Below the pieces are notes generated by a model. It was not told the origin of the DNA, searched no databases, and worked only from the letters and a program-made list of their open reading frames with translations. A DNA stretch of 64,000 nt from Pseudogemmobacter sp044142105 (lineage in GTDB: Bacteria; Pseudomonadota; Alphaproteobacteria; Rhodobacterales; Rhodobacteraceae). Positions 50,094 through 58,736 of this stretch are shown here, in pieces. The stretch covers positions 124,001 through 188,000 of the forward strand of contig NZ_JBGTYM010000009.1 of NCBI RefSeq assembly GCF_044142105.1. The letters are read 5' to 3'. The translations under genes and the position numbers were made by a program. Position 1 is the stretch's first letter. Each line of letters starts with the position of its first letter.

Positions 50094-51272
50094 ATGGCGT
50101 TTCCTGAGCGGTTTTCGAACCTGCCAGATTATGCGTTTCCGCGCTTGCGGAAACTTCTCGATTCGCACGCTCCCGGCGGCGAACCCATTTCCATGACCAT
50201 TGGCGAGCCGCGCCATGCCATGCCGGATTTCGTGGGTCCGATCCTGGCCGCCAATCTGGCGGGCTTCGGCGTTTATCCGCCCAATGACGGCACGCCCGAA
50301 CTGCTGACCGTGATCTCGGGCTGGATCGCCCGGCGCTATGGGATCGAGGTCGCGCGGGACCGGCTGATGGTGCTGAACGGCACCCGTGAGGGCCTGTTCA
50401 ACGCCACGATCGCGCTTTGCCCGGAACAGAAGAATGGCCGGCGCCCGACCGTGCTGATCCCGAACCCGTTCTATCAGGTCTATGCCGTGGCGGCGCTGAC
50501 GCTGGGCGCCGAGCCGGTCTATGTGCCCGCAACCGCCGCCACCGGCTTTCTGCCCGATTATGCCAGCCTGCCGCGCGATGTGCTGGACCGGGCGGCGATC
50601 GCCTTCATTTGCTCGCCCGCGAACCCGCAGGGCGCGGTGGCGCCATCCGAATATCTCGCCGATCTGCTGGCTTTGGCCGAGAAGCACGATTTCCGCGTCT
50701 TCGCCGATGAATGCTATTCCGAGATCTGGCGCGAGGCGCCGCCGCCCGGTCTGATCCAGGTCGCGCAGGCGGTCGGTGCCGATCCCGAACGGGTGGCGAT
50801 CTTCCATTCGCTGTCGAAGCGGTCGAATCTGCCTGGCCTGCGCTCGGGCTTTGTCGCCGCCGGCCCGCAATCCATGCTGCGCATCCGCCAGTTGCGGGCC
50901 TTTGCCGGGGCGCCGCTGCCCTTGCCCTTGCAGAAGGTGGCCGAAGCCTGCTGGCAGGATGAGGGCCATGTTGCCGCCTCACGCGCGCTGTATCATGAGA
51001 AATTCGCCGATGCGGCGCAGGTCTTCGCGGGGATTCAGGGGTTCCAGCTGCCGGATGGCGGCTTCTTCCTGTGGCTTCCGGTCGAGGATGGCGAGGCGGC
51101 GGCGCTGAAACTTTGGCGCGAGACGGGGGTGCGGGTTCTGCCCGGCGCCTATCTGTCGCGCGACGCGGCCGGGGGAAATCCCGGCACAGGGTATATCCGC
51201 GTGGCGCTTGTGGCGCCCCGGCAAGAAACGCAGCGCGGGCTGACCCAGCTTCGCGACTGCCTTTACGATTGA
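50094..51272 (+). CDS. class I/II PLP-dependent aminotransferase (DapC-like)
   Basis: A 392-residue fold-type I aminotransferase. PLP-site segments are NPFYQVY, FICSPANPQGAV, FADECYSEIW and the Schiff-base Lys242 in HSLSKRSNLPGLRSG. The N-terminal FSNLPDYAFPRLRKLLDS and the SKRSNLPGLR motif resemble succinyldiaminopimelate aminotransferase DapC, so a role in lysine/peptidoglycan precursor synthesis is likely but unproven. It precedes ftsK by 12 bases, an arrangement common in Rhodobacterales. The 223-base gap upstream (49871-50093) has a GAACCC-N10-GGGTTC hairpin just after the amidase stop and no gene. Confidence 0.85.
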   Translation: MAFPERFSNLPDYAFPRLRKLLDSHAPGGEPISMTIGEPRHAMPDFVGPILAANLAGFGVYPPNDGTPELLTVISGWIARRYGIEVARDRLMVLNGTREGLFNATIALCPEQKNGRRPTVLIPNPFYQVYAVAALTLGAEPVYVPATAATGFLPDYASLPRDVLDRAAIAFICSPANPQGAVAPSEYLADLLALAEKHDFRVFADECYSEIWREAPPPGLIQVAQAVGADPERVAIFHSLSKRSNLPGLRSGFVAAGPQSMLRIRQLRAFAGAPLPLPLQKVAEACWQDEGHVAASRALYHEKFADAAQVFAGIQGFQLPDGGFFLWLPVEDGEAAALKLWRETGVRVLPGAYLSRDAAGGNPGTGYIRVALVAPRQETQRGLTQLRDCLYD

Positions 51273-51284
51273 GGACAGGCGAGA

Positions 51285-54200
51285 ATGGCATCCTATCAGG
51301 TTCGTCAACGCGACCCGCTTCTGGACCAGGGCACCCAGGCCATGCTGGAGCGCCGGGGCCGCGAGCTGCTGGGCCTGGCACTGATGGGCGTCGGGCTGAT
51401 CTTCGCGCTGATGCTGGCCACCTATTCGCCGAATGATCCGGGTTGGATGGTCGCGACGGATGAGCCTGCCAGCAACGCGCTGGGCCGTCTGGGCGCAGCC
51501 ATCGCCTCGACGCTGGTGATCCTGATCGGGCGCGGTGCCTGGGCCATTCCGCTGATCTGCCTTGCCTGGGGGTTGCGCTTTGCGCTGCATCGCGGGGCCG
51601 AGCGGGTGCTGTCACGGCTGATCTTCGCGGTGATCGCCGTCGCTATGGCCGCGACCTATGCCGCGACGCTGGCCGCGCCGGTAAGCTGGCCCCATGCCTT
51701 CGGTTTGGGCGGGCTGTTCGGCGATACCGTGGCCGGGGCGCTGTTGAACATCATCCCGGGCGGCGCGGGGTTCGGCCTGCGCTTCGTCTCGATCCTGGCC
51801 TTCGCCGCCGCGATCTCGATGCTCTTGTTCGTGACCGGCTTTGACTGGGCCGAGTTGCGTGCGATCCGCCGCGCGCTGATCACCGGCTCGATCATGGGTT
51901 ATGCGGCGCTTCTGTCGCTGCTCGGTCGCGGTGCGACAGGGGCACTTCACAGCGCCCGTGCCGGGGCGGCGGCCATTGCCGAGCGCCGCGCCATGGCCCG
52001 CGATGCCATGCGCGACGGAGACTGGCATGACCATGAGCCGCTGGTCATGGCGGAATCCTACGCAGCCCCGGCCCAAGAGGCCCGCTCGGTCGTCCGTCGT
52101 CCGGCGCGCGGCCTTGACCCAGCGCCGCTCGCGCCCGAACCGCTGGGCGCCGATCCGGCCTGGAACGCCCCGGCGACGCTGCGGGCCGAGCCGCGCCATT
52201 TCGCTCAGCCCGCCGATCTGCCCAAGGAGAAGCTGGGCTTTCTGGCCCGGATGCGCCGGGTGGTCGATCCGCAGCCGGAACTGGTGGAAAACATTCTGCC
52301 GGCAGGGCTGGCCGATGCCGATCTGCCCGCCGAAGACCGCATCAAGGCGCGCATCTCCGACGTGATCCGCGCCCGTGCCCGCCATGTGCCGGGCGCTGCC
52401 GCTGCCGCCGCGGGCCTGACGCCCTTGCAGGCCGCCGTCGCCGCCCGCCGGGCCGAGCCGCCGGTGATGCGCGCTGCCGCCAAGCTGCGCGGTCCTGCGC
52501 CGCTGGTCGCCGATACGCGCCAGGGCAGCCAGCCCCCGGCCCGGGCCGGGCAGATGGCCGCTCCGCCGGTTGCCGCGCGCACGCCCTTTCTCGACGAGCC
52601 TGAACTGACGGCCGCCGAGGCGTTGGCCCGGGCCGACAACATGTTCACCACGGATGAGGAAGACTGGGACGCCGCACTGGAGGCCGAATGGGACGAAGGC
52701 CTGCCCCAAGACGAGAGCTTTGCGACGCCGGCACCCATTCCGCAGATTGAACGCCGCGCGATCGTCCAGGCGCCTGCCAAGAAGGCGCCCGCACCTTCGA
52801 CCCGCGCCATGGCCGAGGCGCAGCCGCGCCTGCGCTTTGACGACCCGTCCCCGGCATATGAATTGCCGCCGCTTTCGCTTTTGGCCAATGCGGCCACCGT
52901 CCAGCGCAGCCAGCTTTCCGACGAGGCGCTGGAAGAAAACGCCCGGATGCTGGAATCCGTGCTGGACGATTACGGCGTGAAGGGCGAGATCGTTTCTGTC
53001 CGCCCCGGCCCGGTCGTCACCATGTATGAGCTGGAACCCGCGCCGGGCCTGAAGGCCAGCCGCGTGATCGGCCTGGCCGACGACATCGCGCGCAGCATGT
53101 CGGCCCTGTCGGCCCGCGTCTCGACGGTGCCCGGACGTTCCGTGATCGGGATCGAACTGCCGAACGCGACGCGCGAGAAGGTGGTGCTGAAGGAAATCCT
53201 CGCCGCCCGCGATTTTGGCGACAGCAACATGCGGCTGCCACTGGCCTTGGGCAAGGACATCGGTGGCGACCCGATCGTCGCGAACCTGGCCAAGATGCCG
53301 CACCTGCTGATCGCCGGGACCACCGGTTCGGGGAAATCGGTCGCGATCAACACGATGATCCTGTCGCTGCTCTACAAGCTGACGCCCGAAGAATGCCGGT
53401 TGATCATGATCGACCCCAAGATGCTGGAACTTTCCGTCTATGACGGCATCCCGCATCTGCTGTCGCCCGTCGTCACCGACCCGAAAAAGGCGGTCGTCGC
53501 CCTGAAATGGGTCGTGGGCGAGATGGAAGAACGCTATCGCAAGATGTCCAAGATGGGCGTGCGCAACATCGAGGGCTACAACGGCCGCGTCCGCGAGGCG
53601 CTGTCGAAGAACGAGATGTTCAAGCGCACGATCCAGACCGGCTTTGACGAGGAAACCGGCGATCCGGTCTTCGAGACCGAAGAATACGCCCCCGTCGCCT
53701 TCCCCTATATCGTCGTCATCGTCGACGAAATGGCTGACCTGATGATGGTCGCGGGCAAGGAGATCGAGGCCTGCATCCAGCGTCTGGCGCAGATGGCGCG
53801 GGCCTCGGGTATCCACCTGATCATGGCAACGCAGCGGCCCTCGGTCGATGTCATCACCGGCACGATCAAGGCGAACTTCCCGACCCGGATCTCGTTCCAG
53901 GTCACCTCCAAGATCGACAGCCGCACGATCCTGGGCGAACAGGGAGCCGAACAGCTGCTGGGGCAGGGCGACATGCTCTACATGGGCAATGGTCAGCGCA
54001 TCACCCGGATCCACGGCCCCTTCGTCAGTGACGAGGAAGTCGAGGAGATCGTGAACCACCTTAAGAGCTTCGGCCCGCCGACCTATATGTCGGGCGTGGT
54101 CGAGGGGCCCGATGAGGACTCTGCCTCGGATATCGACATGGTGCTGGGGCTGGGCGGGTCGGGCGAAAGTGGCGGCGACGACGCGCTGTATGATCAGGCG

Positions 54201-54371
54201 GTGGCGATCGTCGCCAAGGACCGCAAATGCTCGACCTCCTACATCCAGCGCAAGCTGGGCATCGGCTATAACAAGGCCGCGCGGCTGGTCGAGCAGATGG
54301 AAGAGCAGGGCGTCGTCACCCAGGCGAACCATGTCGGCAAGCGCGAGATCCTGGTGCCCGAGGCGCATTGA
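51285..54371 (+). CDS. ftsK: DNA translocase FtsK
   Basis: A 1028-residue protein. The N-terminal ~190 residues contain four membrane helices; a long Ala/Pro/Arg-rich linker follows to about residue 520. The motor domain has Walker A GTTGSGKS (residues 678-685), Walker B FPYIVVIVDEMADLMMV and ATQRPSVDVITGTIKANFP. The C-terminal winged-helix gamma domain (DALYDQAVAIVAKDRKCSTSYIQRKLGIGYNKAARLV, in part) reads the polar chromosome sequences. FtsK sits at the division septum and pumps the terminus region of the chromosome, working with XerCD. It follows the aminotransferase gene by 12 bases. Confidence 0.97.
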   Translation: MASYQVRQRDPLLDQGTQAMLERRGRELLGLALMGVGLIFALMLATYSPNDPGWMVATDEPASNALGRLGAAIASTLVILIGRGAWAIPLICLAWGLRFALHRGAERVLSRLIFAVIAVAMAATYAATLAAPVSWPHAFGLGGLFGDTVAGALLNIIPGGAGFGLRFVSILAFAAAISMLLFVTGFDWAELRAIRRALITGSIMGYAALLSLLGRGATGALHSARAGAAAIAERRAMARDAMRDGDWHDHEPLVMAESYAAPAQEARSVVRRPARGLDPAPLAPEPLGADPAWNAPATLRAEPRHFAQPADLPKEKLGFLARMRRVVDPQPELVENILPAGLADADLPAEDRIKARISDVIRARARHVPGAAAAAAGLTPLQAAVAARRAEPPVMRAAAKLRGPAPLVADTRQGSQPPARAGQMAAPPVAARTPFLDEPELTAAEALARADNMFTTDEEDWDAALEAEWDEGLPQDESFATPAPIPQIERRAIVQAPAKKAPAPSTRAMAEAQPRLRFDDPSPAYELPPLSLLANAATVQRSQLSDEALEENARMLESVLDDYGVKGEIVSVRPGPVVTMYELEPAPGLKASRVIGLADDIARSMSALSARVSTVPGRSVIGIELPNATREKVVLKEILAARDFGDSNMRLPLALGKDIGGDPIVANLAKMPHLLIAGTTGSGKSVAINTMILSLLYKLTPEECRLIMIDPKMLELSVYDGIPHLLSPVVTDPKKAVVALKWVVGEMEERYRKMSKMGVRNIEGYNGRVREALSKNEMFKRTIQTGFDEETGDPVFETEEYAPVAFPYIVVIVDEMADLMMVAGKEIEACIQRLAQMARASGIHLIMATQRPSVDVITGTIKANFPTRISFQVTSKIDSRTILGEQGAEQLLGQGDMLYMGNGQRITRIHGPFVSDEEVEEIVNHLKSFGPPTYMSGVVEGPDEDSASDIDMVLGLGGSGESGGDDALYDQAVAIVAKDRKCSTSYIQRKLGIGYNKAARLVEQMEEQGVVTQANHVGKREILVPEAH

Positions 54372-54394
54372 GCCTCGGGCGCAGGTGCAGGGTC

Positions 54395-55006
54395 CTAGAC
54401 CCGTTCCAGCACCAGCCAGGTAAGGATGCCCAGGGGGGGCAGCGGGGCGCAATCGACCATGCGCAGCCGCGGATCACCCAGCACCCGCGACATCGGGAAA
54501 TCGGCGCGCCAGCCAAGCTGGTGCTGCAAGGGCTGGATCAGCCGCTCGGCCAGCCGAAGCGCCCCCTTGGCGGCGGCGAAATGGTTGGTGATCAGCACAT
54601 GCGCGCCAGGGCGGCAGACCCGCGCGATTTCCGACAGGGCGCGTTCGGGGTCGGGCACGACCGACAGGACATGCATGACCGAAACGCTGTCAAAACTCGC
54701 ATCGGGGAAGTCGAGCTTCTGCGCATCCATCTGGCGCAGGGTGACATTCGCCAGCCGGTGTTCGCGCACCTTGTCTTCGGCACGGGCCAGCATATCGGCC
54801 GAATAGTCGATTCCGGTGATTGTCACTCCGGGACCGTAGAGCGGCAGGGCAAGTCCGGTGCCGACGCCGACCTCCAGAACATGACCGCCGCGTTGGGTGG
54901 CATGGCGGGTGGCACGGATGCGCCCCTCCTGGAAAAGTTTGCCAAAGACGGAATCATAAACGGGCGCCCACCGCTTATAGGACGCGGTCACGCTTGCAGC
55001 TCTCAT
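54395..55006 (-). CDS. pmtA: class I SAM methyltransferase, PmtA-like
   Basis: A 203-residue methyltransferase: YKRWAPVYDSVFGKLFQEGR, motif I VLEVGVGTGLALPLYGPG, TGIDYSADMLARAEDK, and SFDSVSVMHVLSVVPDPERALSEIARVCRPGAHVLITNHF in part. The length and the N-terminal pattern match the Rhodobacter-type phosphatidylethanolamine N-methyltransferase PmtA, which makes phosphatidylcholine in three methylations. A ubiquinone/menaquinone-type methyltransferase is the alternative. It is convergent with ftsK and starts 147 bases beyond the SIS gene stop on the same strand. Confidence 0.7.
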   Translation of the reverse strand: MRAASVTASYKRWAPVYDSVFGKLFQEGRIRATRHATQRGGHVLEVGVGTGLALPLYGPGVTITGIDYSADMLARAEDKVREHRLANVTLRQMDAQKLDFPDASFDSVSVMHVLSVVPDPERALSEIARVCRPGAHVLITNHFAAAKGALRLAERLIQPLQHQLGWRADFPMSRVLGDPRLRMVDCAPLPPLGILTWLVLERV

Positions 55007-55153
55007 TCTATTCTCCGTAAGGCACTGCGGAATGGGCAGGATACCCGACCCCTTTGCGCGTGAAACTCTTGGTTGAGTGCCGTGGCGTCAAGTCACTTTC
55101 GCTGCCCTGCAGCATGTTTGCGCTACCCGTGCTGGTCAGGCCGGAACCCGGTG

Positions 55154-55714
55154 TCATTCCAGATTGGTGTGCCGGAACCGCATCGCTTCGGGCGTGACTT
55201 CCAGGCGCGCCCGCAACTCCAGGATCATCAGTTCGAAGGCCAGGAACATCGCGCCCTCAAAAAGACTGCCCATGGGCAGAAGCGAGGTGGCAGCGCCGTC
55301 CTGATCGCGCGCCATGGTCTGTGCCGGAATGGTCAGCACCAGGTCGGCCGCATGGGGGGCAGGGCCGCCCGGCTCGGCCGTGATGCAGGCCACGCCGGCA
55401 TCGACGCCACGCGCCACACCGATCAGGGCTTCGGCACTGGCAAGCGTACCAGGCCCGCAGGCGACCAGGAACAGGTCGCCTTCACCCACTGGCGGGCAGG
55501 TCATCTCGCCCAGGACATGCGCATCAAGGCCCAGATGATACAGCCGCATGGCAAAAGCCCTCATCATAAGGCCTTCGCGCCCAAGCCCGTGGCACACGAT
55601 CCGCCGCGCGCCCTGCAAGGCGGCCAGGATCGCCTCCCATTCCTCAGGATTGATCGCCGCCACGGCAGCATGCATTTCCTGGGCTGCTCCCGCCGCCCGT
55701 TCCGCCAGGGACAT
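55154..55714 (-). CDS. SIS domain protein, 6-phospho-3-hexuloisomerase type
   Basis: A 186-residue single SIS domain protein: GARRIVCHGLGREGLMMRAFAMRLYHLGLDAHVLGE, then DLFLVACGPGTLASAEALIGVARG and C-terminal LFEGAMFLAFELMILELRARLEVTPEAMRFRHTNLE in part. The pattern is that of 6-phospho-3-hexuloisomerase (HxlB), which acts after hexulose-phosphate synthase in the ribulose monophosphate pathway. No synthase gene is in the window, so another sugar-phosphate isomerisation is possible. GGAGG stands 6 bases before the ATG. It is divergent from lolA. Confidence 0.8.
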   Translation of the reverse strand: MSLAERAAGAAQEMHAAVAAINPEEWEAILAALQGARRIVCHGLGREGLMMRAFAMRLYHLGLDAHVLGEMTCPPVGEGDLFLVACGPGTLASAEALIGVARGVDAGVACITAEPGGPAPHAADLVLTIPAQTMARDQDGAATSLLPMGSLFEGAMFLAFELMILELRARLEVTPEAMRFRHTNLE

Positions 55715-55864
55715 TGCCGCCTCCTTCTCCGCTTCTGGCACAAGGATAACACCTCTGCGGTCCTGCGGGTCCATCCCCCTTGCGCTCTTCACGGCCCGGC
55801 ACAATGTCGCGAAGGATCCAAACCGGGGATTTCGCGTTGTTGTCAGACAACCTATATCGAAGTC

Positions 55865-56470
55865 ATGAACCGTCGCACCCTGATCCTTGCCCAGCTCGCC
55901 CTGATGCTTCTTGGACCGCGCGCCGCGCTTGCCGAGAAACTGCCCCTGGACACGCTGTCGAAATACCTCAACGACCTGACCACCGCTGAGGCTGACTTTA
56001 CCCAGGTGAACAGCGATGGCTCGGTCTCGACCGGCAAGATCTTCATCAAGCGCCCGGGCCGGGTGCGCTTTGAATATGCACCGCCCGACAAATCGCTGGT
56101 GCTGGCCTCGGCCGGGCAGGTGGCGGTGTTCGACGGCAAATCGAACCAGGCGCCCGAGCAATATCCGCTGACGCGGACGCCGCTGAACCTGATCCTGGCC
56201 GAAAATATCAATCTAGGCCGGGCCAAGATGTTGGTGGGTCACAAATCCGACGCGACCTCGACCAGCGTTGTGGCGCAGGACCCCGAGCATCCAGAATACG
56301 GCACGATCGAGCTTAAATTTACCGCCAATCCTGTGGAACTGCGGCAGTGGATCATCACCGATGATCTTGGCAAGCAGACGACGGTCATTCTGGGCACGCT
56401 GAACAAAGGTGGGAATTACGGCACCAGCCTGTTCTCGATCACCCGCGAGATGGAAAAGCGCGGCCTTTAA
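55865..56470 (+). CDS. lolA: outer-membrane lipoprotein carrier protein LolA
   Basis: A 201-residue periplasmic protein with a signal peptide (MNRRTLILAQLALMLLGPRAALA) and the LolA fold: LSKYLNDLTTAEADFTQVNSDGSVSTGKIFIKRPGRVRFEYAPP in part, VLASAGQVAVFDGKSN, YPLTRTPLNLILAEN and IELKFTANPVELRQWIITDD. It carries outer-membrane lipoproteins across the periplasm from LolCDE; LptE and the SLT lipoprotein in this window would be clients. In many alphaproteobacteria lolA lies next to ftsK; here two minus-strand genes separate them. Confidence 0.93.
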   Translation: MNRRTLILAQLALMLLGPRAALAEKLPLDTLSKYLNDLTTAEADFTQVNSDGSVSTGKIFIKRPGRVRFEYAPPDKSLVLASAGQVAVFDGKSNQAPEQYPLTRTPLNLILAENINLGRAKMLVGHKSDATSTSVVAQDPEHPEYGTIELKFTANPVELRQWIITDDLGKQTTVILGTLNKGGNYGTSLFSITREMEKRGL

Positions 56471-56500
56471 GGGACGCGCCGACCATAGTTCGTGCTCCGC

Positions 56501-57085
56501 TCAGCGGCGGCAGGTCTGAAGCTGGGTGCGATACAATTCGGCGCGCGCGCCGACCTTGGCCGCAACCTCGACCAGCCAGGGCTTGGCAAGATGGCTTTGA
56601 TTGGCAAAGCCGGTCCGGCCTTCGTGATAGGCGAGATACTGATCTGCGGCGTCGTCCAGCGGGATGCCAAGCTTGGCGCGCGTCTCGGTGAAATACCAGC
56701 CCATGAAATCGGTCGCGGCGCGGATATCGTCGCGCTTGGCGCCACGGCGCCCTTCGGCCTTCTGATATTCCTCCCAGGTGCCGTTCAGGGCCTGGCTGTA
56801 GCCATAGGCCGTGCTTTGCCGCCCCATCGGGATCACCCCCAGGGCAAAGCGATGTGGCGTCTGGGCATTGCCGATGAACTTGGATTCCTGGTGAATCACG
56901 GCCATCTGAACCCAGATCGGCACGCCCCATTTGCGTTCGGCCGCCCGCATGGCCGCGCGATATTGCGGCCGTTCGGCCAGGATCGCACAGGCGTTGTCCA
57001 ACTGGCGCGGTGCTGCGTAATGCCCGCCGCCCCCGCAGGAGGCAAGGAAGAGCAGCACCAGTGCTGCACGGAAATACCTGCTCAT
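56501..57085 (-). CDS. lipoprotein with SLT (lytic transglycosylase) domain
   Basis: A 194-residue lipoprotein: signal SRYFRAALVLLFLASC with the lipobox Cys at residue 17, then an SLT-like domain with VPIWVQMAVIHQESKF (the Glu is the expected acid), AYGYSQALNGTWEEYQ and YLAYHEGRTGF. It probably cleaves or binds peptidoglycan glycan strands at the outer membrane. It is convergent with lolA. A 20-bp palindrome stands 26-45 bases before the start. Confidence 0.85.
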   Translation of the reverse strand: MSRYFRAALVLLFLASCGGGGHYAAPRQLDNACAILAERPQYRAAMRAAERKWGVPIWVQMAVIHQESKFIGNAQTPHRFALGVIPMGRQSTAYGYSQALNGTWEEYQKAEGRRGAKRDDIRAATDFMGWYFTETRAKLGIPLDDAADQYLAYHEGRTGFANQSHLAKPWLVEVAAKVGARAELYRTQLQTCRR

Positions 57086-57110
57086 CTGCCCCTCGTTTTT
57101 GATCTTGGGC

Positions 57111-57130
57111 TGTTCTTTTGCGCGAGAACA
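57111..57130. promoter_or_regulatory. palindrome upstream of the SLT lipoprotein gene
   Basis: TGTTCT-N8-AGAACA, exact 6-bp arms, close to the expected promoter of the minus-strand SLT gene. The inner GTTC/GAAC also recalls LexA half-sites, but the spacing and orientation differ from the alphaproteobacterial GTTC-N7-GTTC box. Confidence 0.4.
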
Positions 57131-57201
57131 TACTCGATCCGGGCACCGGGGAAAACAGGGGAAATCCGAGACTTGCGCGAGGGTGATCAGTTTTGCGCGA
57201 G
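57118..57201. repeat. three TTGCGCGAG direct repeats
   Basis: Identical nonamers at 57118-57126, 57173-57181 and 57193-57201 in the divergent gap between the SLT lipoprotein and hspQ. Spacing is 55 and 20 bases. No known element is recognised. The rest of this 287-base gap shows no gene. Confidence 0.45.
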
Positions 57202-57372
57202 GATTGAACGAAGCCTATTCGCAGCCCGATCTTCCCGTTGGCTGCTTTGGTGCCCTTTCCAGTCCATGGCCCTGCGTTTACAGACTGTTTCCCTGATTCG
57301 GGGTGCTCTGGGACGCTGGTCTGTGGACAAGTCTGCCACACGAGGATTACACCCGATGCTGGGGGCCTTATC

Positions 57373-57702
57373 ATGATGCTGAAGACAGAAGCCAAATATC
57401 ACATCGGCCAGATTCTGCGCCATCGCAAGCACCCGTTCCGCGGTGTCGTCTTCGATGTCGACGCGATGTTCTCGAATACCGAGGAGTGGTATCAGAATAT
57501 TCCCGAGGAAAGCCGACCCTCGAAGGATCAACCGTTCTATCACCTGCTGGCCGAGAACGACCAAAGCTATTACGTCGCCTATGTGTCCGAGCAGAACCTC
57601 GTTCCGGATGACACAGGCGAGCCGGTCGATCACCCGGACCTGCCCGATCTCTTCGGCGATTTCACCGATGGCCGCTATCCGCTCCAGTTCCAGCTGAACT
57701 GA
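57373..57702 (+). CDS. hspQ: heat shock protein HspQ
   Basis: A 109-residue protein with the HspQ/YccV signature AKYHIGQILRHRKHPFRGVVFDVDAMFSNTEEWY in part and DQPFYHLLAENDQSYYVAYVSEQNL. HspQ is a small stress protein that enhances Lon protease activity and affects DnaA stability in enterobacteria. GGGGG stands 7 bases before the first of two adjacent ATGs. The STAS gene follows after 96 bases. Confidence 0.93.
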   Translation: MMLKTEAKYHIGQILRHRKHPFRGVVFDVDAMFSNTEEWYQNIPEESRPSKDQPFYHLLAENDQSYYVAYVSEQNLVPDDTGEPVDHPDLPDLFGDFTDGRYPLQFQLN

Positions 57703-57798
57703 GCGCCGGAAAAATTCGCGCCGCAGAACCAGGCGCGCTTACCCCTTGATAACCCTTCGGCCCTAGTCTTCAGGCAACTGAAACAAGGAAAGCCGACC

Positions 57799-58134
57799 AT
57801 GCCGCTCAAAGCCTCCATGCAGGGGTCCACCCTGGTCATCCGCGCCCTTGACGATCGGATCGACGCCGCCGGTGCCATCCAGTTCAAGGAGCAGATGCGC
57901 GACCTGACCGCCACGCCGTCGGCGCGGGTCATCCTTGACCTTTCCAAGGTGCAATTCCTTGATTCCTCCGGTCTTGGTGCCGTTGTCGCGGTGATGAAGC
58001 TGCTGGCGCCCGAGCGGAAGCTGGAACTGGCCGGCCTAACCCCGACCGTGGAAAAGGTCTTCCGCTTGACACGGATGGACACGGTTTTCACCATCCACCC
58101 TGCTGTCGAGGCTGGCCTGCGCCAGGCGGGGTGA
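57799..58134 (+). CDS. STAS domain anti-sigma factor antagonist
   Basis: A 111-residue single STAS domain: TLVIRALDDRIDAAGAIQFKEQM, then VILDLSKVQFLDSSGLGAVVAVMKLL with the expected phosphorylation site at Ser57 (DSSGLG). In its unphosphorylated form it would bind and inactivate the partner kinase encoded directly downstream. AAGGAA precedes the ATG. No sigma factor or PP2C phosphatase gene is adjacent. Confidence 0.93.
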   Translation: MPLKASMQGSTLVIRALDDRIDAAGAIQFKEQMRDLTATPSARVILDLSKVQFLDSSGLGAVVAVMKLLAPERKLELAGLTPTVEKVFRLTRMDTVFTIHPAVEAGLRQAG

Positions 58135-58219
58135 TCATGTGGTCGCAGACAGGGCGGGGGCCGCGCCCCTGTCACGGGGGCGGCTCGAAAGCAACTGGCT
58201 GCCACAGAGGCTGCCGGAT

Positions 58220-58660
58220 ATGATCAGGACAGCAGAGATGGCCGGCCCCTACTTGATTGAAATGTCGGGAAATCCGGCCTCGGTCCGTGATGGGCTGCGG
58301 CGGGCTCTGGGCCAGACCCCTCTCGCAGCATTGTCACAGGACGACCGCTCGACCGCCGAGATCGTTCTGGCCGAGGTTTTGAACAATATTGCCGAGCATG
58401 CCTATGCCGACGGCGATGGCCCGATCCGCCTCTGGCTGGGCTGGGCCGCGGGGCGCCTGGTTTGCCGGATCGAGGATGAAGGCAGTCCCATGCCCGGGGG
58501 CATGCCGCCGCAAGGCCGACCGCCATGCCCCGAGGAGCTGGCCGAGGGCGGCTTCGGATGGCATTTGATTCGGAGTCTGGCTGACGATCTGGCCTATCAA
58601 AGGGCTTGGGGGATAAACCGGCTCTATTTCACCTTGCCTGCCGAACGGTCGCCTGGGTGA
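58220..58660 (+). CDS. RsbW/SpoIIAB-like serine kinase (anti-sigma factor)
   Basis: A 146-residue GHKL ATPase: N-box AEIVLAEVLNNIAEHAYADG, G1 box CRIEDEGSPMPGG and G2 box GGFGWHLIRSLADD. Such kinases phosphorylate their STAS antagonist and bind a sigma factor or other target. I chose the ATG at 58220 (AGAGG upstream, normal family length). The frame is open from a GTG at 58139, which would add 27 residues and nearly abut the STAS stop. The STAS and kinase genes form a partner-switching pair. Confidence 0.87.
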   Translation: MIRTAEMAGPYLIEMSGNPASVRDGLRRALGQTPLAALSQDDRSTAEIVLAEVLNNIAEHAYADGDGPIRLWLGWAAGRLVCRIEDEGSPMPGGMPPQGRPPCPEELAEGGFGWHLIRSLADDLAYQRAWGINRLYFTLPAERSPG

Positions 58661-58736
58661 TCGCGCTTTGTCTTGAAACCTTCTGAAATGACGCGATCTC
58701 GCCACAATTTCCCCCTAATTCCGCCGGGGCCCAAGG

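Noticed and set aside
51612..54452. A 946-codon open frame on the minus strand opposite ftsK
   Set aside because: Its protein is rich in His, Arg and Gln without any motif, as expected for the mirror of a high-GC gene; ftsK on the plus strand has clear domains.
57111..57130. LexA (SOS) box
   Set aside because: The alphaproteobacterial box is a direct repeat GTTC-N7-GTTC; here the arms are inverted with different spacing.
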